A DNA stretch of 64,000 bases from assembly GCF_040024445.1 (NCBI RefSeq), contig NZ_CP157276.1, forward strand, positions 496,001-560,000, given 5' to 3'. The translations under genes and the position numbers were made by a program. The notes under the pieces are model-generated. The model made no database searches and had not been told where the DNA came from. It saw nothing but the letters and a program-made list of their open reading frames with translations. This DNA comes from Prescottella soli (lineage in GTDB: Bacteria > Actinomycetota > Actinomycetes > Mycobacteriales > Mycobacteriaceae). The stretch's first letter is position 1; every line of letters starts with the position of its first letter. This document shows, one piece after another, positions 53,479-64,000 of the stretch.

Positions 53479-54593
53479 TGCCGCGGGGTGGTCGCCGCGG
53501 GCACCGGGCCCGGATCGAACGCCGGCGGCGCCGGCTGTGCCACCGGCTGCGCGCCGACCTGCGGCAAGCCGACGGTCTGGAGCACCCGGATGATCACGTC
53601 GTCGGGCGACACCTCGTCGGCCAAGGCGTCGTACGACAGCACCAGGCGGTGGCGCAGCACGTCGGGGATGACCTCGAGCACGTCCTGCGGGACGACGTAG
53701 TCGCGGCCCCGCAGCAGCGCGAGCGCCCGCGACGCGGAGATGATGCCGAGGGTCGCGCGCGGGGAGGCGCCGTACGCGATCCACCCGGCGACGTCGTCGA
53801 GACCGAACTGGCGCGGGGTGCGGGTCGCGGCGATCACGCGCACCACGTAGTCGACGAGGGCGTGATGGACGAACACGTTGCTCGCCACCGTCTGCAACCG
53901 GACCAGTTCCTGCGCGTCGAGGATCTGGCTGGGTTCGGGCGCGGCGACACCCATCCGGTAGACGATCTCGCGCTCCTCCTCCACCGACGGGTAGTCGACG
54001 AGCACCTTGAACAGGAAGCGGTCGCGCTGCGCCTCGGGCAGCGGGTACACGCCTTCGTTCTCGATCGGGTTCTGGGTGGCCATGACGAGGAACGGTTCGG
54101 GCATCGGATACGTCTTGCCGCCGATCGAGACGTGCCGCTCGGCCATCACCTCGAGGAGCGCCGACTGCACCTTCGCGGGCGCACGGTTGATCTCGTCGGC
54201 GAGCAGGAAGTTCGCGACGACCGGTCCGAGTTCGGTGTCGAACTCCTCCCGGCCCTGCCGGTAGATCCGGGTGCCGATCAGGTCGGTCGGCACCAGGTCC
54301 GGGGTGAACTGGACGCGGGAGAACGAGCCGCCGACGACCTTCGCGAACGTCTCCACCGCGAGCGTCTTGGCGACGCCGGGAACGCCCTCGAGCAGCACGT
54401 GCCCCTTCGCGAGCACGCCGACGAGCATCCGCTCGACCAGCCGGTCCTGCCCGACGATGACGCGCTTGACCTCGTAGATCGCGCGCTCGAGGGTCTGCAC
54501 GTCACGCGCGAGATCGGGTGCCGGACCTCCCATACCCGCGTGCGTCGCCCCTTCCGAGCCGGATCCCGCCACAGCACCGTCACGTGAGGTCAC
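53475..54593 (-). CDS. moxR1: MoxR-family AAA+ ATPase
   Basis: About 372 residues. Walker A is GVPGVAKT (Ala in place of the usual Gly before Lys-Thr is normal for MoxR), Walker B FLLADEINRAPAKVQSALLEVM, sensor 1 ATQNPIENEGVYPLPEAQRDRF, plus the C-terminal lid and a Pro-rich tail. MoxR ATPases act as chaperones for protein maturation with VWA partners. GTG 54593 gives a short leader; the frame is open to 54647. Confidence 0.93.
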   Translation of the reverse strand: MTSRDGAVAGSGSEGATHAGMGGPAPDLARDVQTLERAIYEVKRVIVGQDRLVERMLVGVLAKGHVLLEGVPGVAKTLAVETFAKVVGGSFSRVQFTPDLVPTDLIGTRIYRQGREEFDTELGPVVANFLLADEINRAPAKVQSALLEVMAERHVSIGGKTYPMPEPFLVMATQNPIENEGVYPLPEAQRDRFLFKVLVDYPSVEEEREIVYRMGVAAPEPSQILDAQELVRLQTVASNVFVHHALVDYVVRVIAATRTPRQFGLDDVAGWIAYGASPRATLGIISASRALALLRGRDYVVPQDVLEVIPDVLRHRLVLSYDALADEVSPDDVIIRVLQTVGLPQVGAQPVAQPAPPAFDPGPVPAATTPRQ

Positions 54594-54700
54594 CAAGAAT
54601 CCCCGCTTCCACCTAGATCGATCGGATCGACTTGCCTGTCCGCTCAACTATTCCAGGTGCCGGCGATACCCGACACAAGGACGACGCCAGCCGAGGCGAG

Positions 54701-56176
54701 CTAGGACACCATACGGACAGCGTAGGGGGTCATCCCGTCCCAACGCACCGGCGAAACCTGGACGACCGAACCGGACTGCGGCGCCTCGAGCATCTGCCCG
54801 TTCCCGAGGTACAGCGCGACGTGCTGGCTCGCGTTGGCGCCGTAGAAGATCATGTCGCCGCGCCGCATCTCCGACGACGGCACCTGTGTGCCGGCGGTGT
54901 ACTGGTAGCCGGTGTAGTGCGGCAGCGAGATACCGACACCGGCGAACGCGTAGATCATCAGCCCGGAGCAGTCGAAGCCGACCTTGCCGAAGTCGCCGAA
55001 GCTGTCGGCGACGCCGCCGTCCCGGATGCCGAGCGTCGGGCCGTTCTCGTTGCCGCCTCCCCACGCGTATTGGACGCCGAGCTGCGACATGCCGCGGTCG
55101 ATCACCGTCTCGATCGCCGCACTACCGGTGACGGCCGGGGCCATCGGCTTCGGCTTCGCCGGCGCGGGCGGCGACCATCCACCGGAGTCCTCGTCGAGCT
55201 GGGTGTGGGGACGCTGCCCGTCGGCCAGTTGCGCGGCACGTTCCTGCGCGGCGCGATCCTCGGCCGCTCGGCGGGCCGCCTCCGCTGCGGCGGCAGCGGC
55301 GGCCGCGGCGGCGGCTTCCTCGGCCCGGCGCTGGTTGTCCCACGCGACGTAGGCGTCGCGCTGGCCCTGCAGGCCCGTCACGTTGTTGCGGGCCGCGTCG
55401 AGCTGCGCCTGAGCGGAGTCCCGTGATGCCTCGATCTCCGCCTTGCGGGACGCCTGCTCCTGCAGTGCCGTACGGGCACTCGCGATCGCCTGTTCGGCGT
55501 CGGCCTTCTTCGCCTCGGCCGCGCCTGCCGCGGCGTCGGCGCGCTGCTTCGCCTCGCGCGCAGCGGAATCCCGGTTCGCCTGTTCGGTCCGCGCGCGCTG
55601 CAGGTTGTCGAGCACGGCCTTCTGGCTGGCGGAGAGCAGCCGCATGATCTGGGCCCGGTCGAGGATGTCGTCGGGCCCCTTGGCACCGAAGTAGGACGAC
55701 AGCGACGCGACGTTGCGGCCCTTGGTGTAGCTCTCGACGGCGTAGTCGGTGAACCGCTGCTGCGCCTGTTCGATCTGGGTGCCCGCATCATGCAGCGCCT
55801 GCTGGCTCTGCGCGACGAGACTCCCGGCGGCGTCGGCCGCGTCGCGGGCGGTCTGCAGGTCGACGAGCGCGCGGTTGACGTCCTCGCGCTTGATCGCGAC
55901 CTCGTCGTCGAGGCGTGCCAGTTCCTGGTTCGCGCCGGCGACCTGGTTGATCAGGTCACCGACCTGCGTGACACCGGCGGACACCTGGGCGTTGCCGCTC
56001 TCGATCTCGGCGTCGGACGGATTGGGTGGTGGGGGCGGCACCGCGGCGGTGATGCCGGGCATACCCACGACCAGAGCCCCGACGACACCGACACCCAGTA
56101 CCACCCGCGCGACACGCGACCGCGCACGTGAGAAACCCGGACGTCGCACGCCTGCGCGTGAACTCCTTCGCCTCAC
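54701..56176 (-). CDS. ripA: RipA-like NlpC/P60 peptidoglycan endopeptidase
   Basis: The 491-residue exported hydrolase cleaves the D-Glu-mDAP bond and is needed for daughter-cell separation in mycobacteria. A signal peptide (about 20-45, VARVVLGVGVVGALVVGMPG) precedes a long coiled coil (about 55-310), then a Pro/Lys linker (PPAPAKPKPMAP). The NlpC/P60 domain follows, with catalytic Cys in FDCSGLMIYAF, His in SQHVALYLGNG and the third polar residue in the next strand. The GTG start follows GGGAGG with 5-nt spacing. Mycobacteria carry ripA and ripB in tandem; only one gene is here. Confidence 0.9.
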   Translation of the reverse strand: MRRRSSRAGVRRPGFSRARSRVARVVLGVGVVGALVVGMPGITAAVPPPPPNPSDAEIESGNAQVSAGVTQVGDLINQVAGANQELARLDDEVAIKREDVNRALVDLQTARDAADAAGSLVAQSQQALHDAGTQIEQAQQRFTDYAVESYTKGRNVASLSSYFGAKGPDDILDRAQIMRLLSASQKAVLDNLQRARTEQANRDSAAREAKQRADAAAGAAEAKKADAEQAIASARTALQEQASRKAEIEASRDSAQAQLDAARNNVTGLQGQRDAYVAWDNQRRAEEAAAAAAAAAAAEAARRAAEDRAAQERAAQLADGQRPHTQLDEDSGGWSPPAPAKPKPMAPAVTGSAAIETVIDRGMSQLGVQYAWGGGNENGPTLGIRDGGVADSFGDFGKVGFDCSGLMIYAFAGVGISLPHYTGYQYTAGTQVPSSEMRRGDMIFYGANASQHVALYLGNGQMLEAPQSGSVVQVSPVRWDGMTPYAVRMVS

Positions 56177-56494
56177 AACATCCTCCCTACTGCTGCGACC
56201 GGAATCGGCTGTCCAACCGATCCGTGCGGGGAGGCACGTCCCCGGCGGACAGCCGCCGAGGACGCACAGATCACGTGACGTCACAACTGTCACGTGAATC
56301 TTCACATCACTCTTGCGACACTTCTTCCCCAAAAAGCGCCATTGGCACCGTACGACACTTTGCGCGCTCTGGTGAACTCTTGTCACAAATGACGTCGTGG
56401 TAATTCCACCAGGCGAAATGATGACACCTGTGGGCGTGAAACGGGGGCACCAGCGCCTACGGCCGCGCGGCGTTTCGCGCCCGGCGGGCGCAGG
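56177..56494. other. Non-coding gap upstream of the RipA-like gene
   Basis: This 318-bp gap holds the promoter region and leader of the RipA-like gene (minus strand). It is AT-richer than the genes around it. Near the gene it contains a hairpin (56237-56264, two 5-bp stems split by a small internal loop), and a 27-bp dyad with GTCACA repeats at 56271-56297. I see no open frame with family likeness and no known riboswitch pattern. Confidence 0.6.
56271..56297. promoter_or_regulatory. Candidate MtrA/dyad operator upstream of ripA
   Basis: The halves TCACGTGAC and GTCACGTGA form a perfect 9-bp inverted repeat with a 9-nt spacer. Within it GTCACA (56280) and GTCACG (56289) form a direct repeat of 9-bp period, like MtrA boxes of mycobacteria. 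Another GTCACA lies at 56392. MtrA is known to control ripA in M. tuberculosis. Confidence 0.5.
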
Positions 56495-57076
56495 TCAGTC
56501 GTCGAGTCGGCCGGTCTCCGTGCCCGCGGACAGCGTTCCTGCGGCGGCGTCGGGCGCGACCGGATCGCCGGCGTGCGACGCCGGCCCACGACGGACCTTC
56601 GCGACGTAGGACAGGCCGCCGACGAGCGCGACGACGAGTACGAGCAGCGCCGTCACGAGGCCCCACGAGTGGCCCGGTTCGGTGATCTCGTCGACGAAGT
56701 TGTTCGCCGACTGGACCGCATTGCCGGTGTAGGTGCGGTCCTGCGCTCCCTCGAGCACGACGCGACTGATGGTGTCGCTGTACGTTCCCGGCGACGACGG
56801 GCTCAGGACCAGAACCGTGCCGCCGTCGACCTTGCCGACCTCGGTGGCCAGATCCCGCAACTCCTCGGGACGACCCGGGTTCTGCTCGAGCACAACGATT
56901 TTCAGGTCGATGCCGTGTTCGTGCGCACGCGCGACGACGTCCCGAAGGTCGGCGACTTCCGAGGCCGGCGCCGCGACTCCGTCGTCCGACAGATCCGCCA
57001 GCACTGCGTCCACAGACACGTCGTCGGGAATCGTGGCAGCGAGCGGGAGGCGGGCGGGCGCGATATGAGCAGGCAT
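56495..57076 (-). CDS. Rv1476-like membrane protein
   Basis: The 193-residue protein has a soluble N-terminal alpha/beta part (about 1-135) with LKIVVLEQNPGRPEELRDLATEVG and TVLVLSPSSPGTYSD. This resembles TPM-type phosphatase-like domains. One membrane helix (about 145-165, LVTALLVLVVALVGGLSYVA) and a short charged tail follow. It corresponds in place to Rv1476, between aconitase and ripA. Role unknown. Confidence 0.8.
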   Translation of the reverse strand: MPAHIAPARLPLAATIPDDVSVDAVLADLSDDGVAAPASEVADLRDVVARAHEHGIDLKIVVLEQNPGRPEELRDLATEVGKVDGGTVLVLSPSSPGTYSDTISRVVLEGAQDRTYTGNAVQSANNFVDEITEPGHSWGLVTALLVLVVALVGGLSYVAKVRRGPASHAGDPVAPDAAAGTLSAGTETGRLDD

Positions 57077-57418
57077 CTCTCATCCGGGATCAGTGGGCAG
57101 ACAGGGACTCGCAGGGCAGGCGGGCAGAAGCCTGGAAAGAACAGTACGTGAAGACCTATCGCCGCAGCGCCTCCGTCCGTTGCGCCCGCGTGCCGACTGC
57201 GTGAGGATTGGACCGACGCGAGCCGACCCGACGCCGCATTCGTTCCGGCGCCAGACCCTGAAGTCTCACAGGACAAGCGTACTGTTAGACTTCTCTGGAG
57301 ACGCCCGCGGAACTGTCGGGTTCGGTTCGCCGATCGAACCGGGCACTGTTCGCGTGCCTCGCTTCAGCCGTCGACACAGCCCCGTCGATGGCGAACCTCA
57401 AAGACGAGTGGAGCTGAC
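57077..57418. other. Non-coding gap with the acnA promoter region
   Basis: This 342-bp gap separates the divergent Rv1476-like gene from acnA. It contains the AcnR operator (57269-57284), a -10-like TAGACT directly after it, and about 120 nt of leader before the GTG start. No other coding frame with family likeness is visible. Confidence 0.6.
57269..57284. promoter_or_regulatory. AcnR operator upstream of acnA
   Basis: CAGGACAAGCGTACTG fits the consensus CAGNACnnncGTACTG established for AcnR of Corynebacterium glutamicum at every fixed base. It is 135 nt before the acnA start, next to TAGACT, a possible -10. AcnR itself is encoded downstream of acnA. Confidence 0.85.
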
Positions 57419-60220
<2,802 letters not shown>

Positions 60221-60232
60221 TCACCTGATCGT

Positions 60233-60256
60233 GTGATCCGGGTCCTCCCGGATCAC
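60233..60256 (+). terminator. Hairpin after acnA
   Basis: A 10-bp stem (60233-60242 with 60247-60256) and 4-nt loop lie 12 nt past the acnA stop. A second, 9-bp hairpin is at 60268-60303, just before acnR. Together they may end most acnA transcripts and lower acnR expression. Confidence 0.65.
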
Positions 60257-60331
60257 CCAGTGCGCTGACGGCGGGCTCGGGACGTCAGTCTCGGGCCCGC
60301 CGTTGCAGTTTCGTACGAAAGGAAGTCGGCT

Positions 60332-60898
60332 GTGCCCAAGGTCAGCGAAGACCACCTCGCGGCGCGACGGAGCCAGATCCTCGACGGGGCCCGCCAATGT
60401 TTCGCGCAGTACGGCTACGACGGCGCCACGGTGCGCCGCCTCGAGGAGACCACCGGACTCTCGCGCGGTGCGATCTTCCACCATTTCAAGGACAAGGACG
60501 GACTGTTCCTCGCCCTTGCCCACGAGGACGCCAAGCGGATGGCCGACGTGGTCGCCGAGGGCGGCCTGGTCCAGGTGATGCGCGACATGCTCGCGTCCCC
60601 CGACCAGTTCGACTGGCTCGGCACCCGCCTCGAGATCGCCCGGCGTCTGCGCACCGATCCCGAGTTCGCGCGCGACTGGACCCAGCGCAGCGCCGAACTC
60701 ACCGAGGCCACCGTCCGCCGGCTCGAGAAGCAGAAGTCGGCCGGTCGTCTGCGCGACGACCTGCCCACCGACGTTCTGCTCGACTACCTCGACCTGGTAC
60801 TCGACGGGCTCATCGCCCGCATCGCATCCGGGCACGGCGCCGAGAACCTCTCGGCCGTCCTCGATCTAGTCGAGGAATCGGTGCGGCGGAAGGGCTGA
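60332..60898 (+). CDS. acnR: TetR-family aconitase repressor
   Basis: The 188-residue repressor has an HTH (ILDGARQCFAQYGYDGATVRRLEETTGLSRGAIFHHF spans 16-52) and continues KDKDGLFLALAHEDAKRMADVV. This closely follows C. glutamicum AcnR, which represses aconitase and binds citrate-Mg. GTG start. The matching operator lies before acnA, so the gene probably represses its own operon. Confidence 0.93.
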   Translation: MPKVSEDHLAARRSQILDGARQCFAQYGYDGATVRRLEETTGLSRGAIFHHFKDKDGLFLALAHEDAKRMADVVAEGGLVQVMRDMLASPDQFDWLGTRLEIARRLRTDPEFARDWTQRSAELTEATVRRLEKQKSAGRLRDDLPTDVLLDYLDLVLDGLIARIASGHGAENLSAVLDLVEESVRRKG

Positions 60899-60904
60899 AG
60901 CGCG

Positions 60905-61126
60905 TCACTCCGTCTTCTTGCGCCGGTTCGGGCCGCCCCGCCGACGCAACGTCACGTCCGCTTCGACGAGCACGTTGTGGATGAATCCGTACGAGCGGCC
61001 TGTCTGTTCGGCGAGGGTGCGGATGCTGGCACCCGCCTCGTATTGCGCCTTCAAGTCGTCGCGGAGCTTGTCACGCGATTCCCCGGTGATACGGGCCCCC
61101 CGCGAAATCCCTGAGATCTCCGCCAT
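60905..61126 (-). CDS. Small HTH protein (Rv1473A type)
   Basis: The 73-residue basic protein has a resolvase-like helix-turn-helix in YEAGASIRTLAEQTGRSYGFIHNVL and a very basic tail (RRRGGPNRRKKTE). It matches the small Rv1473A-type DNA-binding proteins beside the ABC-F gene in mycobacteria. Targets unknown. It converges on acnR, 6 nt apart. Confidence 0.85.
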   Translation of the reverse strand: MAEISGISRGARITGESRDKLRDDLKAQYEAGASIRTLAEQTGRSYGFIHNVLVEADVTLRRRGGPNRRKKTE

Positions 61127-61230
61127 GACGTCCTCCGGTCAGCTGAGCGAGACTCACTTTCCAGGCTAGATCACCGATCGACGCGTGATCAACAAACCGA
61201 AAACTCGCTCAGCCAGCGGAGACGGACGAA

Positions 61231-62862
<1,632 letters not shown>

Positions 62863-63022
62863 GCACATCTCCTCGGTAAGAGCCACAGGCACAACTTCGG
62901 CCACGCAGACGCGTGACCGGCATGTCATGTTGCCCGCGAACGAGCACAAGAACCACCGATTTTACCGTGCTGCCCGCTCGGTGCCACACGGCGGCCACGT
63001 GACTCCGCTAACGTGCGATGCC

Positions 63023-63793
63023 ATGACACGCGAGAACGACTTGCAGGGACGGAACGCCCTCGTCACCGGCGCCAGCCGCGGAATCGGCAAGGCCATCGCC
63101 GCCGAACTCCTCGCCCGCGGAGCCAACGTCGTCGTCACCGCCCGCAAGGCCGAACCGCTGGACGAGGCCGCGATGGAACTGCGCGCGCTCGGCCACGCCG
63201 GCCACGTCGTCGCGATCGCCGGCAACTCCGGCGACGCCGACGCCCGCCGCGAGGCGGTGACCCGGACGGTGTCCGAGCTCGGTTCGCTCGACATCCTCAT
63301 CAACAACACCGGCATCAACCCCGTGTACGGGGCCTTGATGGACGCCGACCTCGACGCGGTCCGCAAGATCTTCGACGTCAATGTCGTCGCCGCCCTCGGA
63401 TACGTGCAGGAGGCGTACCGGGCGTGGATGGCCGAACACGGCGGCGCGATCGTCAACCTCGCGAGCGTCGCGGGAATCCGGTCGACCGGCGTCATCGCCG
63501 CCTACGGCGCGTCCAAGGCGGCGCTCATCCGCCTCACCGAGGAACTGGCGTGGCAGCTCGGTCCCACGATCCGGGTCAACGCCGTCGCCCCGGGCGTGGT
63601 GAAGACGAAGTTCGCGGCGGCCCTCGTCGCCGGCGGCGAGGACCAGGCGTCGTCGATCTACCCGATGAAGCGGCTCGGCACACCCGAGGACGTGGCGGGG
63701 CTGGTCGGCTTCCTGGTTTCCGACGACGCCGCCTGGATCACCGGCGAGACCGTTCGCGTGGACGGCGGCCTGCTCGCGACGGGCGCGCTCTGA
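63023..63793 (+). CDS. SDR-family oxidoreductase
   Basis: The 256-residue classical SDR has TGASRGIG (nucleotide loop), NNTGINP, the catalytic Ser in VNLASVAGIRSTG, and Tyr and Lys in AAYGASKAALIRL. FabG-like in length, with cofactor-tail VDGGLLATGAL. Substrate unknown. The TGA overlaps the likely start of the next gene, so the two may be co-expressed. Confidence 0.93.
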   Translation: MTRENDLQGRNALVTGASRGIGKAIAAELLARGANVVVTARKAEPLDEAAMELRALGHAGHVVAIAGNSGDADARREAVTRTVSELGSLDILINNTGINPVYGALMDADLDAVRKIFDVNVVAALGYVQEAYRAWMAEHGGAIVNLASVAGIRSTGVIAAYGASKAALIRLTEELAWQLGPTIRVNAVAPGVVKTKFAAALVAGGEDQASSIYPMKRLGTPEDVAGLVGFLVSDDAAWITGETVRVDGGLLATGAL

Positions 63794-64000
63794 CCCCCAC
63801 GCCGGATCTCGCGGTCGTCGGGCTGGGGCCCGCCGGCCGGGCGCTCGCGCACCGCGCGGCCCGCGCCGGTCTGCGCGTCGTGGGCATCGACCCGCACCCG
63901 GACCGGCCGTGGTCGCCGACCTACGCGGCCTGGGTGGACGAACTCCCCCGCTGGCTCGGACCCGAGGTGCTGCGCGCGACGGTCGGCCGGCCGAACGTGT
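63790..64000 (+). CDS. crtY: Lycopene-cyclase-like FAD protein, 5' part (cut by window edge)
   Basis: The frame reads PDLAVVGLGPAGRALAHRAA with the FAD-binding GxGPAG, then PHPDRPWSPTYAAW and VDELPRWLG. This is the start typical of CrtY/CrtL lycopene cyclases, which make carotene rings. There is no ATG, GTG or TTG near this N-terminus; the only in-frame candidate is a CTG at 63790, overlapping the SDR stop. The gene runs past 64000. Confidence 0.75.
   Translation, partial: MTPTPDLAVVGLGPAGRALAHRAARAGLRVVGIDPHPDRPWSPTYAAWVDELPRWLGPEVLRATVGRPNV

Noticed and set aside
56177-56270. Possible c-di-AMP (ydaO) riboswitch in the leader of the NlpC/P60 gene
   Set aside because: Such riboswitches precede some actinobacterial NlpC and rpf genes, but the conserved GGGGACCCA-type and GGGGUGAAU-type cores are not present here; only a simple hairpin is seen.

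Overview
The window is one contiguous piece of a high-GC actinobacterial chromosome. Gene content and order point to Nocardiaceae, most likely Rhodococcus/Prescottella. Supporting evidence is the mycothiol ligase MshC, an InhA-FabG1 mycolic-acid pair, an AcnA-AcnR pair, a RipA-type NlpC/P60 hydrolase beside MoxR-DUF58-VWA genes, and many GTG/TTG starts with 1-4 nt stop/start overlaps. Two stretches follow, from memory, the order of M. tuberculosis Rv2130c-Rv2141c (about 2.6-18.5 kb here) and Rv1473-Rv1496 (about 33.7-63 kb, inverted).

Layout. 0-2.6 kb: a two-ABM-domain membrane protein and a GNAT/AAA+ fusion ATPase. 2.6-9.2 kb: mshC, an Old-Yellow-Enzyme flavoprotein, SCO1664-type kinase-like protein, DUF3090, histidine phosphatase and uppP. 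9.4-14.1 kb: an aldo/keto-reductase-like protein and a tight heme oxygenase-hmuTUV operon behind an IdeR/DtxR-type iron box. 14.2-18.5 kb: lppL-like lipoprotein, DUF5703, pyrD, PEBP protein and M20 hydrolase. 18.7-26.8 kb: tRNA-Leu(GAG), an S8 peptidase, a zinc-ribbon SDR with a changed active site, Usp, DUF2784, a saccharopine-dehydrogenase-like reductase, a class II amidotransferase, DinB and a CoA transferase. 26.9-30.0 kb: a translationally coupled redox two-component pair (receiver/thioredoxin-reductase fusion plus cNMP-binding histidine kinase). 30.0-33.7 kb: YhhN, OsmC, nucleoside hydrolase, ScbR-like TetR and a VOC protein. 33.7-41.8 kb: meaB-mutB-mutA, thioesterase, TVP38 protein and a SatD-like/HTH protein with a membrane partner.

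The clearest accessory segment is 41807-44412. It is a complete 2606-bp IS481-family transposon with matching imperfect terminal inverted repeats and a perfect 6-bp target duplication of the NCTAGN type. It carries a divergent alpha/beta-hydrolase and WYL-regulator pair as cargo. The transposase stop codon is supplied by the target site. The insertion lies between two convergent genes whose stop codons were only 3 nt apart and damages neither.

Downstream (44.4-64 kb) is conserved core: an L7/L12-like membrane protein, SPFH-NfeD, DUF3097, two hypotheticals, ferrochelatase, inhA-fabG1, the VWA-DUF58-MoxR operon, a ripA-like hydrolase with candidate MtrA sites, an Rv1476-like protein, acnA-acnR with a full-consensus AcnR operator, a small HTH protein, an ABC-F ATPase, an SDR, and the first part of a lycopene-cyclase-like gene cut by the window edge. 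No CRISPR array, rRNA, prophage or origin was seen.
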